64,000 bases of DNA from an uncultured Verrucomicrobia subdivision 3 bacterium (GTDB lineage Bacteria > Verrucomicrobiota > Verrucomicrobiia > Limisphaerales > UBA11358): contig CAIQKM010000109.1 in assembly GCA_903872345.1 (NCBI GenBank), positions 1 through 64,000 on the forward strand, written 5' to 3'. The notes under the pieces are model-generated. The model had not been told where the DNA came from and did not search any database. It saw nothing but the letters and a program-made list of their open reading frames with translations. Both the position numbers and the translations under genes were made by a program. This document shows positions 42,044 through 49,866 of this stretch, piece by piece (position 1 is the first letter of the stretch; every line of letters begins with the position of its first letter).

Positions 42044-43237
42044 TCAACCGATGTGGGGCACGGCCCCCAGTTCGCCGGACAGGTATTTCCGCATCAGGCT
42101 GGGTTCGCGGCGAAGCCCCTTGATTTCGCGCGCGCCGTAAATGCGCGTGGGCTTGCCGCTGGGTTTTTTGGAAAAAAACACCTGCTCCTTTTCCAGTTGA
42201 TCCAAAATCGCCGGATTGTGCGCCGTGAACAGCAGTTGCGCCCCCTTGGGATTGCGCTCCGGGTCGTAAAACCAGCGGAACAGTTCCGGAACCAGCAGGG
42301 TGTGAATGTCGGCATCCATTTCATCAATCACCGCCACGCCGCCCACATCCAACACATATTGCAGGAGGGGAAAAATCTCGATAAACCGCCGCGTGCCCAT
42401 GGATTCCTGCGCTAGCACAATGTCGCAATCCAGCCCGTAATGCTTGAAGGTCGCCATGGGGCCATTGGCTCCGGGGTGGAGTTTCATTTCTTCCAGCCCC
42501 AGATCGAGGCGGCTGAGTTCCCGGTTCAATCGGTTCAGAAAATCGGGATTCTGCGCGTAAAAGGTCAGGGCGTTGTTCAGTCCGCCATTCGACTTTTCCA
42601 ACCCCAGAATATTGGTTTGCAATCCCCGCAGCGACAAAATGAAATCACCGGAAATCTTGTGGTTCAATTGCGCCAGCGTGCTGATAACGCTCGCATTCGC
42701 CCGGATGCTTTGAACTCGGGAATCACCGCCCGTCAAGCCAAACTCCCGACCAAATGTGAAAGTTTGCTGATGCCGTTCAAAAATCCGCCTGAATTTTCCC
42801 TGCGGCGCGTAGGACAGCGATTCGTAAAAAACTTCGCTGCCAAACTTGTTCGGCTCATTGGCAATCTGCAACTCATAGCGAAACACCGCCGGCGGCGCGT
42901 TTTCAGCAAGCTGACCGTCGTATTCGATGGCGATCTTGGACGGCTGCTGCCACCAATCGTTATGGGCGTAGGGATTGAAAAACGGAATGGCATTGTTGGG
43001 CGGCAGAGTAAAACTATGCTGCACAAACCAGGCCGTGGTGGATATGGCGCGGAGCACCGTGGACTTGCCGGAGGCGTTTGGCCCGTAAATGCCGACGATC
43101 AGCGGCAAACGCTGACCCGAAACGGCCCGCGAATCGCGGAAACAGCCCAAATCCGGCGCATTGGCCGGCACCCGAAAATTCAACTCTTGGCGGTCAGCCA
43201 CCGAAAAGAAGTTTTCAATGGTGATGCTGTGTATCAT
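42044..43237 (-). CDS. RloA-like AAA ATPase without visible partner
   Basis: I choose the ATG at 43237 (MIHSITIENFFSVADRQEL), the normal start of this AAA_15/AAA_21 family; a start 36 bp upstream adds an untypical leader. Walker A is GIYGPNASGKST near residue 48. Walker B is VAVIDEMDADIHTLLVPELF near 300, followed by QLLFTAHNPAILDQL. The tail RIYGAREIKGLRREPSLMRKYLSGELGAVPHIG ends in a pattern typical of RloA-type proteins. Length (397 residues) is normal. RloA usually works with RloB, a TOPRIM-like protein encoded directly downstream; here only the 23-codon restriction remnant and the SIR2 gene follow. It may be an orphan or may act with the SIR2 protein. Confidence 0.85.
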   Translation of the reverse strand: MIHSITIENFFSVADRQELNFRVPANAPDLGCFRDSRAVSGQRLPLIVGIYGPNASGKSTVLRAISTTAWFVQHSFTLPPNNAIPFFNPYAHNDWWQQPSKIAIEYDGQLAENAPPAVFRYELQIANEPNKFGSEVFYESLSYAPQGKFRRIFERHQQTFTFGREFGLTGGDSRVQSIRANASVISTLAQLNHKISGDFILSLRGLQTNILGLEKSNGGLNNALTFYAQNPDFLNRLNRELSRLDLGLEEMKLHPGANGPMATFKHYGLDCDIVLAQESMGTRRFIEIFPLLQYVLDVGGVAVIDEMDADIHTLLVPELFRWFYDPERNPKGAQLLFTAHNPAILDQLEKEQVFFSKKPSGKPTRIYGAREIKGLRREPSLMRKYLSGELGAVPHIG

Positions 43238-43668
43238 ATGGGACAACTTTGCACATTTTATGTCAAAGTACAATTATAAATATATAAATATATGAACCAA
43301 TGTAGTTGTTTGACGTAATTCGTGCCCATTGGTGAAATTCGTGTCCCGCCCCATTCCCCATCTGCGTTCATCGCCGTGCATCTGCGGTTTGTGTGGATTT
43401 CCGCCTTGCATCGCACTTGGACCGCCAATGTCCAACCCCTCTGCCATCATGGGCATATGAAACGAAACATTTCAACTCGGCCGACCAGCCCAACGTCCGC
43501 CGCCCAAATCTGCGCCGCTTCCATTGGATGTTAGGCGTGGTGGCCGTCCGCAAGGACTGTTGGCTGTTTTCTGAAAATTTGCCCCATAACCAATAATCAC
43601 TGCCTAAACCTTACCGCACCGCGAATCATTCCATCCTCAACCCTCCACCCTCAATCCTCGTTTATCTT
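43238..43668. other. 430-bp intergenic region with degenerate repeats
   Basis: At 43317-43345 there is a degenerate relative of the inverted repeats found around the GxxExxY gene (AATTCGTGCCCATTGG then TGAAATTCGTGTC). At about 43360-43392 lies a similar GTTCATCGCCGTGCATCTGCGG stretch, given in part. An AT-rich tract (TATAAATATATAAATATATG) at 43275-43294 may contain the ATPase promoter. I see no convincing gene; short open frames here lack coding signals. Confidence 0.4.
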
Positions 43669-44349
43669 ATGAAACGCACCGGCAAAATCGCCCGCCTCCC
43701 CCGCACCCTCCGCGACCAACTCAACCAGCGCCTCTACAACGGCGAACCCGGCGTGGACCTCATCCAATGGCTCAACAGCCTCCCCGAAGTCCAAGCCATC
43801 CTCGCCGAACATTTCAACGGCGTCCCCATTAGCCCCCAAAACCTCTCCGAATGGAACAACGGCGGCTTCCTCGACTGGCTCGCCATCCAGGATCTCCTCG
43901 AATCCGCCCGCGAATTCGCCGCCGACGCCGCCCAACTCCCCGGCTTCACCGACGGCCACCTCGCCGACTGCCTTGCCCACACCATCACCGCCCGCTACGC
44001 CGTCCTCTTGAATAAAATGCCCCTCGACGGCCCCATCCCGCCCGACGTCCTCGCCCAATACAACCTCCTGCTCCGCCTCCATCGCATGACGTTCCAAGTC
44101 CAGCGCCGCGCCCTCCAAGCCCGGAAAGACCGCCTCGCCGAAGCCCAAGCCGAACGCAAATCCACCCCCGTCGCGGCCGCGACGCCCCCGTCGCAGAAAG
44201 GTGGTAGCGCCGCCTCGTCGCAGAAGCCGACGACGCCTCCGTCGCCGCACGCCTCCGCCTGCCCAACGCCCACCATCCTCCCCCCGCTGGCCACCCCGCC
44301 CCGCCCCAAGACGTCCCCCATCCTCGCCGGCTTTTATCAAAAACCCTGA
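43669..44349 (+). CDS. Verrucomicrobial HTH-like protein (DUF3486-like), unknown role
   Basis: The 226-residue protein starts MKRTGKIARLPRTLRDQLNQRL and continues with GVDLIQWLNSLPEVQAILAEHFNGVPISPQNLSEWNNGGF, residues 28-67. This looks like a helix-turn-helix fold similar to phage Mu gp27 (DUF3486). I remember this protein type as present in many paralogous copies per verrucomicrobial genome, but cannot verify that here. Residues ~70-160 are helical. The last ~70 residues are low-complexity Pro/Ser/Thr/Ala with QKP and PPSPHASACPTP, and the DNA of this tail is extremely C-rich on the plus strand. It could be a phage-derived DNA-binding factor or an adapter. It stands alone, with AT-richer repeat DNA upstream. 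Confidence 0.7.
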   Translation: MKRTGKIARLPRTLRDQLNQRLYNGEPGVDLIQWLNSLPEVQAILAEHFNGVPISPQNLSEWNNGGFLDWLAIQDLLESAREFAADAAQLPGFTDGHLADCLAHTITARYAVLLNKMPLDGPIPPDVLAQYNLLLRLHRMTFQVQRRALQARKDRLAEAQAERKSTPVAAATPPSQKGGSAASSQKPTTPPSPHASACPTPTILPPLATPPRPKTSPILAGFYQKP

Positions 44350-44401
44350 AAATCAGGGTAAATCAAACCAAATCAAACCAAGATATATCGGTGTCTCCCC
44401 C

Positions 44402-44812
44402 TCACTTCAACCACTGCCGCCACCACGAAACATCCTGGTACGCCTCCACCTGGTTGTCCGACCAGATCCGGATCGTCACGGACATCCCGCCATGCGGTTT
44501 GATACTTTGCCCTTCCCACGTCCACGGCGGATCCTTCGCCAGCGCCAGATGAACCGGCGACGGCTGGCCCGTCGGTTTCAGCATAAAACAGACCGATCCC
44601 TGGTCATCCAGCGTCGTAAACGTCCGGCTTTGACCGCACGCCTGGATCAGCAACGGCGGCAGCGTATGGCCCGTCATATTGTAAACCACCACCTTGGAGC
44701 CGTCCGAATTCAGGAAGGCAATGATCACCGCCAGCCCAATGGCAATCGGAAACGCCAGCGCAAAGAGCACCCGCTTGCGGAGCCACCACGGACGTAGTTG
44801 TTTTGGATTCAT
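44402..44812 (-). CDS. Small single-pass membrane protein coupled to an O-antigen-ligase-like gene
   Basis: The 136-residue product has one N-terminal membrane anchor (RVLFALAFPIAIGLAVIIAFL, residues 14-34) and then a beta-rich outer domain (KVVVYNMTGHTLPPLLIQACG, given as 40-60; SIKPHGGMSVTIRIWSDNQ). It overlaps the upstream ligase-like gene by 4 nt (ATGA), so the two are translationally coupled. The family is not recognised. A role as accessory to surface-polymer assembly is suggested only by position. Confidence 0.65.
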   Translation of the reverse strand: MNPKQLRPWWLRKRVLFALAFPIAIGLAVIIAFLNSDGSKVVVYNMTGHTLPPLLIQACGQSRTFTTLDDQGSVCFMLKPTGQPSPVHLALAKDPPWTWEGQSIKPHGGMSVTIRIWSDNQVEAYQDVSWWRQWLK

Positions 44813-46299
44813 ACGGTTTCTTCAGGTTGATTTTTAGCCGCTTTCCGTTCTTTGATGGTTTCCAGCCGCATCGTTGCCAGCCGGCCGGTAATCCCCATCA
44901 CGATCAGCCACATCATCAGATTGCGCGGCTGCACCAGCACCCGCTCCAGCATGCTCTGGGTATAATTCAAGGCGCAGCCGGCCGCCACTCCCAGCGCCAG
45001 ACATCGTCGGAACGAGTGGCCAAACGTGAGGAACTGCCGAAAATTGCGATACAAGCCCACAAACATCACCGCCAGCCAGCTCCACAGCCCCACGTACCCC
45101 GTCTCCGCCAGCAGCAGATAATAATGGCTTTCCACCACCGAATTCGGCTCATCCTCGTTCGGCCGCTGCCCCATCCCCCGCAGCCAGTCATAATAAATCT
45201 CCGCGTAACGGTACGGCGGATTCACCACCAGCGCGTAATTGTTCCAGCCGATCCCCAGCGGATGGTCCGCCACCATCGCCCGGCACGCGTCCTTCATCAC
45301 CTCGCGCAACTCGCCGCTCGCCTGGTTGCCCTTGTCGTTGAACCGCGCAATGATCGTCCCCATGGCCAGCACCGCCCCCACGCTCCCCAGCAGCGCCATC
45401 GTCATCGTCAGCGCCATCCGCCGCGGCGTGATCTTTTCCACCAGGCTCGCCCCCGTCACCACCACCGCCCCCAGCCCGAACATCACCAGCGCCCCGCGCG
45501 ACAGCGTACACTCCACAATGATCCCGCACGCCAGAAACGCCACCAGCAGCAGGTTCGCCCCCTTGTACGCCGGCCCGAGCCCCACCGCCAGAAACAGCAT
45601 CCCCATCAGCACCGAATACATCGCCAGCGGATTCTGATGCTCAAACGTCCCGTTCACCTGATAAACCCCCATCAGATATTTCATCTTCAGGCATACGAAC
45701 AGCTCCCATAGCATCGTGTACGCCATCACTTTCAGGAAAAATTTGAGGTCATCGTCCGTCCGCAGCGTGTTGTACGTGGCCACCATCAGCAGCGCCGTGA
45801 AAATGCTCTTGTGCGCCGCCATCAGCGCCAGATTGAAATCCGGCGCATTCACCATGGACAGCATGGACATTCCGCAATACAGCAGATACCAGCACAACCC
45901 CGGCGGAAAAAAACGGACCGACTTCGGATCCTCCAGCCATTTCGCCACGATCAGCGCAATCGCAATCGCATTGTTGAAATAGAAGTGATACCCCTTCGTG
46001 TGCCCGCGGTAGGATTCAATCGAAGCCAGCGTCAGCCCCCAGTTGCCCGGCCCCAGCAACCCGTTCAACGTCATGAAGCACATCATCCCGAAAGCCACCC
46101 GCTGCCAGGAGACCTTGCCCTTCAAAACAAAGCCCATTGCCGGTGCCAGCATGAAAAACAGCGGGCCGACAATCGCAAGCTTGATCCAATCAATCGTCGT
46201 CAATGCCGCAGCATAACCGGCTCCCCCGCCCCAACGCAATCCCGCAAGGCCTTCATTGGCGATTGGGGCGACTGACACCGCCCCTGTAGCGGCGGGCAT
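44809..46299 (-). CDS. O-antigen ligase/polymerase-like membrane protein
   Basis: The protein has about eleven membrane helices with a large loop between residues ~330 and 430. This is the layout of the Wzy_C/WaaL superfamily that joins or polymerises surface glycans in the outer leaflet of the inner membrane. The loop holds HPLGIGWNNYALVVNPPYRY and ESHYYLLLAETGYVGLWSWL, which fit the loop His/Arg region of the superfamily. The annotated start at 46299 is doubtful: it lies inside a hairpin repeat, and the first 25 residues lack membrane character. A downstream start such as a GTG near 46278 or the ATG at 46152 is possible. Its coupling with the 136-aa protein suggests a two-gene unit. Confidence 0.75.
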   Translation of the reverse strand: MPAATGAVSVAPIANEGLAGLRWGGGAGYAAALTTIDWIKLAIVGPLFFMLAPAMGFVLKGKVSWQRVAFGMMCFMTLNGLLGPGNWGLTLASIESYRGHTKGYHFYFNNAIAIALIVAKWLEDPKSVRFFPPGLCWYLLYCGMSMLSMVNAPDFNLALMAAHKSIFTALLMVATYNTLRTDDDLKFFLKVMAYTMLWELFVCLKMKYLMGVYQVNGTFEHQNPLAMYSVLMGMLFLAVGLGPAYKGANLLLVAFLACGIIVECTLSRGALVMFGLGAVVVTGASLVEKITPRRMALTMTMALLGSVGAVLAMGTIIARFNDKGNQASGELREVMKDACRAMVADHPLGIGWNNYALVVNPPYRYAEIYYDWLRGMGQRPNEDEPNSVVESHYYLLLAETGYVGLWSWLAVMFVGLYRNFRQFLTFGHSFRRCLALGVAAGCALNYTQSMLERVLVQPRNLMMWLIVMGITGRLATMRLETIKERKAAKNQPEETV

Positions 46300-46336
46300 C
46301 TTGCCTGCCGTAGAGCCGGTGCTTCCAGCCCGGCGG
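46290..46336. repeat. Double-hairpin intergenic repeat
   Basis: CGGCGGGCA at 46290-46298 pairs with TGCCTGCCG at 46302-46310 (one G-U pair), and GCCGG at about 46315-46319 pairs with CCGGC at about 46329-46333. The text resembles a dispersed repeat common in this phylum. The rest of 46337-46564, between the divergent ligase-like gene and the convergent aldolase end, is low in coding signal and contains more small dyads; no gene is seen. Confidence 0.5.
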
Positions 46337-46564
46337 AACTTGCTCCGCAGACACCAGTGGCTGTTTTTTTACCATGGGCCGGGCAATTTTACGGTTCTCC
46401 CCGGGCGGCAAGCTGCCCCTCCGCGACTCCGAATTAAACCCATTGGCGACCGTCTGCCAAGCCCCGCTCCGCCGCTTAAAAGCGGAACTCCAACCAAAAA
46501 AAATCCCAAATGGCGCCTGCGCACCACTTGGGGTTGAAATACGGAAACAGTTATGATTCGCCGA

Positions 46565-47653
46565 CTACGTTTTGAGCTTCGCCAGAATCTGCTCGGTGAT
46601 CGCCTTTACGGCGGCTTCGGCATCGGCGTCGTAGCCGACCACGGCTTCCGCCTTCGGTTCCACGGCGCAGGCCACGCCCGGGCGCCATTCCGCGTTGTCG
46701 CAGAGTTCGCATTCCTTCATGCCGTAGCGGGGATCCACATAGCCGAGGCTCTGCTTGATCTTGAGCAGGTCGTTGAGCTGCGTGGGGGTAAAGGTGTTCG
46801 GGATCTTGCCCAACTGCGCGGTCACCAGCAGGGTGCGGCAGTAGGCCTCGATGATTTCCATGCGCCAGTAGGCTTCCTCGATGCCGTTATGGCTCCAAGT
46901 CACCACGCCGTGGTTGGCCATGAGAATCGTGTTGTGCTTGTCCACCAGTTCGGCGACGAGCTGGCCCATTTCCGGCGTGCCGGGGGTGCGATACGGCGCA
47001 ATGGCAACGCTCGCAAACACTTCATACTCGGGAATCATGCACGTCGGCGGCACGATGCCGGCCACGGCGAACCCGGTGGAATAAGGCGGATGGCAATGGC
47101 AGGTGGCAATCGCCTTCGGCTGCTTTTGCATGATCTGCAAATGCATCAGAATTTCGCTGGTGCGCTTCTTGGTGCCGAACAGTTGGTTGCCTTGAAAATC
47201 AACGAGGCACATGTCCTCGGGCTTCAGGGAACCTTTGCTGACGAGTGTGGGCGTGCAGATGGCAATGTCTTCGCCCACGCGAATGGCCATGTTGCCGCCG
47301 TTGCCGTCCACATAGGCGCGCTGCCAGAGGCGGCGGCCCATTTCGCAGATCTGTTCCTTGAGATTGTGCGCGTAAGGCGAATTGAAAAACGCCTCCAGTT
47401 CCGCCTTGGGCGACTTGGAGTTCAGCACCTTGGTCGGCGGGGTAAGTTTGTCGTTGCTCGGCGCCGCCGCCGGCGCCGCCGCCTTGGGCGCACCGGTCGG
47501 TACGGGCGCGGGCGTGCGCGGGGCGTTGCTTTCCAGCTCGTGCAAATAATCACGGGCGGACGGCGTGATGATGGCGTCGGCCGGCAGGTTTTTGACATCC
47601 TGGCCGGTACGGACCATTTCCTGCAAATCGCGAAGACTGATGACTCTGCTCAT
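46565..47653 (-). CDS. Microcompartment class II aldolase (fuculose/rhamnulose-phosphate aldolase type)
   Basis: The ATG at 47653 (MSRVISLRDLQEMVRTGQ) is preferred over a start 18 bp upstream. After a helical N-terminal segment with ITPSARDYLHELE and an Ala/Pro linker (about 45-75), residues ~95-310 form the class II aldolase fold. Zinc ligands are in ATCHCHPPYSTGFAV and MANHGVVTWSH, and NGGNMAIRVG is the phosphate-binding region. The aldolase would split L-fuculose-1-P or L-rhamnulose-1-P into DHAP and L-lactaldehyde. A cysteine-bearing stretch (GMKECELCDNAEWRPG) and a C-terminal amphipathic helix (AEAAVKAITEQILAKLKT) follow; the helix resembles encapsulation peptides that dock enzymes into microcompartments. 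It is the last gene of the compartment operon. Confidence 0.9.
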   Translation of the reverse strand: MSRVISLRDLQEMVRTGQDVKNLPADAIITPSARDYLHELESNAPRTPAPVPTGAPKAAAPAAAPSNDKLTPPTKVLNSKSPKAELEAFFNSPYAHNLKEQICEMGRRLWQRAYVDGNGGNMAIRVGEDIAICTPTLVSKGSLKPEDMCLVDFQGNQLFGTKKRTSEILMHLQIMQKQPKAIATCHCHPPYSTGFAVAGIVPPTCMIPEYEVFASVAIAPYRTPGTPEMGQLVAELVDKHNTILMANHGVVTWSHNGIEEAYWRMEIIEAYCRTLLVTAQLGKIPNTFTPTQLNDLLKIKQSLGYVDPRYGMKECELCDNAEWRPGVACAVEPKAEAVVGYDADAEAAVKAITEQILAKLKT

Positions 47654-47671
47654 AAATATATAGTTCCCCAA

Positions 47672-47977
47672 TCAACCCTTCCACGGGTTGTAAAACATGG
47701 TGTCCACCAGCGCGGCGTTGATCGCGTCGATGGGCGGATAGACCTCAAACGGCTGCGCCGCCTCCCGGCCTTCCTCGTATCCGATCACATGGCCGACCCC
47801 GGCCCCGAGATTGTCATAGACCACCAAGCTGGGGTCTTTGCCCATGCCCGCGCCCTTGTCCAAGCCTTTGGCATACTGCTCGCGGCTGAACGGGCTGACC
47901 ACCAGGTAACGGCCGCCCTTGAGCAATTCCGAAGATTTGCTCAGCGTAACCCGACCGATGACCGTTCCCAGTTTCAC
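47672..47977 (-). CDS. Microcompartment vertex protein BMC-P (EutN/CcmL family), copy 1
   Basis: The start is GTG at 47977 (VKLGTVIGRVTLSKS); the in-frame ATG at 48019 would overlap the preceding gene and adds an untypical leader. The ~101-residue beta-barrel has GRYLVVSPFSRE, SLVVYDNLGAGVGHVIGYEEGREA and a C-terminal PIDAINAALVDTMFY, as in EutN/CcmL pentamers that close the twelve vertices of the shell. The gene follows the second BMC-P gene by 7 bp and precedes the aldolase by 18 bp. PVM compartments carry three BMC-P paralogues, and this window has three. Confidence 0.93.
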   Translation of the reverse strand: MKLGTVIGRVTLSKSSELLKGGRYLVVSPFSREQYAKGLDKGAGMGKDPSLVVYDNLGAGVGHVIGYEEGREAAQPFEVYPPIDAINAALVDTMFYNPWKG

Positions 47978-47984
47978 AATAAAA

Positions 47985-48263
47985 TCAAATGCGCACACCC
48001 GGCTCCGACTCGTCCACAATGCCCACCACCAGCCAGCGGACCGGACTCTTGTCCACGCCCACCGCCTTGCGGGCGGCTAGGCCGTCCGACGAAATGATCA
48101 CCTGCTGGTGCATGCCCGCACCGTGCGAATCAATCGCAATGATCGGCACGCCTTCCGGTTCGCCCTTGCCGCCAATCGGCTGGCAGATCACCAAGCGCCA
48201 CGCATCGAGACTCGGATGTTTCCGGGTCGCCACGATGTTGCCTTCGACGCGCGCTAACTGCAT
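47985..48263 (-). CDS. Microcompartment vertex protein BMC-P, copy 2
   Basis: The ATG at 48263 (MQLARVEGNIVATRKHPSLDAWRL) fits the EutN/CcmL start; an upstream in-frame ATG lies within a repeat and is rejected. The 92-residue product has LVICQPIGGKGEPEGVPIIAIDSHGAGMHQQVIISSDG (residues 24-62) and ends WLVVGIVDESEPGVRI. It would form a pentamer at a shell vertex. Immediately upstream (48271-48366) is a 96-bp inverted-repeat unit that separates it from the aldehyde dehydrogenase gene. Confidence 0.93.
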   Translation of the reverse strand: MQLARVEGNIVATRKHPSLDAWRLVICQPIGGKGEPEGVPIIAIDSHGAGMHQQVIISSDGLAARKAVGVDKSPVRWLVVGIVDESEPGVRI

Positions 48264-48270
48264 AAAATCA

Positions 48271-48366
48271 AACCACGAATGGACACCAATGAACACCAAT
48301 CAGCAGAGCCAAGGAGGCTCCCCGCTTTGGTTTTCAATTCGTGTGAATTCGTGTTCATTCGTGGTT
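48271..48366. repeat. 96-bp gene-less inverted-repeat unit with ends like the GxxExxY unit
   Basis: The left end 48271-48300 starts AACCACGAATGGACACCAAT. The right end 48337-48366 ends TTCATTCGTGGTT. The complement of the right end matches the left in about 25 of 30 positions. Between them lie 36 bp that code for nothing. The same 30-bp ends flank the GxxExxY gene at 49867-50310, so this is a MITE-like derivative or relic of that unit. The aldehyde dehydrogenase stop codon (48365-48367) lies within its right end. Confidence 0.75.
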
Positions 48367-49858
48367 AGTAAATCCGCAGATTGTCCACCATCACGCAGCG
48401 GCGGACGCGCGTGAACGTGCGCGGATTGGTGATGCCTTCGCCCGTCGGCGTGGCAATGCTGAAACTCAGGTAACCTTCGCCGCCCAGGCCGAGGCCGCAG
48501 GGTGATGCGCCGTTCTTGACGAACAGCGTGGTATCCAGCGCGCGCGCCATGGCGGTGATGGTTTCCACGTCGTGCGAATGGATGATGGCCGTGTGTTTGT
48601 AGCCGTGCTCGGCCTTGAGCGATTCCTCAATGCCTTCCTCCACGCTCTTCACGCGGACAATCGGGATGAACGGCATCATCTGTTCCTCGTCCACGAAGGG
48701 ATGCTTCGCATCCGTTTCCGCGAACAGCAACTGGGTGCCGGACGGCAGGTTGATGCCCGCAGCCTGCGCCAGTACCGAGCAATCCTTGCCGATGAAATCA
48801 CGGTTCACACTGGCATGGGCGCAGCCGCCGCCCTGCCCTTCCTTGAAGGTAAACGCCGCCTTGGTGAGCCGTTCGAGCTGCGCTTCGTTCAACTTCACGG
48901 CGCCGTTCTCGGACAGCTTCTGCATCAGTTTGTCGGCGGTGTTCTCCAGGACGAACACTTCCTTCTCGCCAATGCACAGGAGATTGTTATCAAACGCGCC
49001 GCCGGAAATGATGGCCTTCGCCGCGCGGGTGGGACAGCAGGTGTCATCGACAAACACCGGCGGATTGCCGGGGCCGGCGCAGATGGCGCGCTTGCCCGTT
49101 TGCATGGCGGCTTTCACCACCATCGGTCCGCCGGTGACGAGCAGCAGGCGGGTAAATTCGTTTTTGCAGAGGGCGTTGAAGGAATCCAGCGTGGGCTTCT
49201 CGATGATGCACGCGATGTTCTCAATGCCCGTTTCGCGGTAGATGGCCTCGTTGTAGGCCCGCACGGCGGCGGCGGCGCACTTGGCCGCGCTCGGATGCGC
49301 GTTGAACACCATCGCATTGCCGGCGGAGGCAATGTTGACAATGTTGCCGCTCAGGGTGGGAATGGAATGCGTGCTGGGGGTGATGCAACCCACCACGCCA
49401 AAAGGCGTGTATTCTTCCAGGGTGATGCCGTGGTCGCCGCTGCGGGCGTCGGGGCGCAGCCAGTCCACGCCGGGCACCAGCTTGATCAGGCCCAGCTTGG
49501 CGATCTTGTGATCCAGCCGGCCGATCTTCGTTTCGTCATATTCCAGTTTGCCCCACGCCTCGGCGTTCTTTTCCGCCAGCGCCTTGACGATCTCCTCGAT
49601 CTTGCGCCGGGCGGCCACGCCCTTCTCGCGCAATTGCAAAAAGGCTTCCTGCGCCGCGGCACAGGCTTCGTTCGCATCCTGAAACACGCCGAATTTGCCG
49701 CGCAACGCGACGTCGGCGCGGTTCACTTTGCGGGTGGAGCAGCCGCAGTTTGATGACGGCGCCGGGGCCGCCGGGGCGGGTGCCGTCGCTGCGCCGCCGA
49801 GGCGGCTGAGGACCTCAGACACCACGTCACGGATCAAAGTTTCGTTTACTGAACTCAT
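48365..49858 (-). CDS. pduP: CoA-acylating aldehyde dehydrogenase of the microcompartment (PduP/EutE type)
   Basis: The 497-residue protein begins with an amphipathic helix MSSVNETLIRDVVSEVLSRL followed by a flexible Ala/Pro linker. This is the classical encapsulation-peptide design of PduP. The catalytic Cys is in NNLLCIGEKEV near residue 290; the NAD-site motif is FGVVGCITPSTHSIPTL near 155, with GNAMVFNAHPSA after it. It oxidises the aldehyde released by the aldolase, probably L-lactaldehyde, with NAD+ and CoA to an acyl-CoA. Cys residues at SSNCGCSTRK in the linker are notable. It is separated from its operon neighbours on both sides by inverted-repeat units. Confidence 0.93.
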   Translation of the reverse strand: MSSVNETLIRDVVSEVLSRLGGAATAPAPAAPAPSSNCGCSTRKVNRADVALRGKFGVFQDANEACAAAQEAFLQLREKGVAARRKIEEIVKALAEKNAEAWGKLEYDETKIGRLDHKIAKLGLIKLVPGVDWLRPDARSGDHGITLEEYTPFGVVGCITPSTHSIPTLSGNIVNIASAGNAMVFNAHPSAAKCAAAAVRAYNEAIYRETGIENIACIIEKPTLDSFNALCKNEFTRLLLVTGGPMVVKAAMQTGKRAICAGPGNPPVFVDDTCCPTRAAKAIISGGAFDNNLLCIGEKEVFVLENTADKLMQKLSENGAVKLNEAQLERLTKAAFTFKEGQGGGCAHASVNRDFIGKDCSVLAQAAGINLPSGTQLLFAETDAKHPFVDEEQMMPFIPIVRVKSVEEGIEESLKAEHGYKHTAIIHSHDVETITAMARALDTTLFVKNGASPCGLGLGGEGYLSFSIATPTGEGITNPRTFTRVRRCVMVDNLRIY

Positions 49859-49866
49859 AAAAAATT

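Noticed and set aside
48572-49753. A 393-codon frame opposite the aldehyde dehydrogenase
   Set aside because: Antisense shadow of a gene with clear catalytic motifs.
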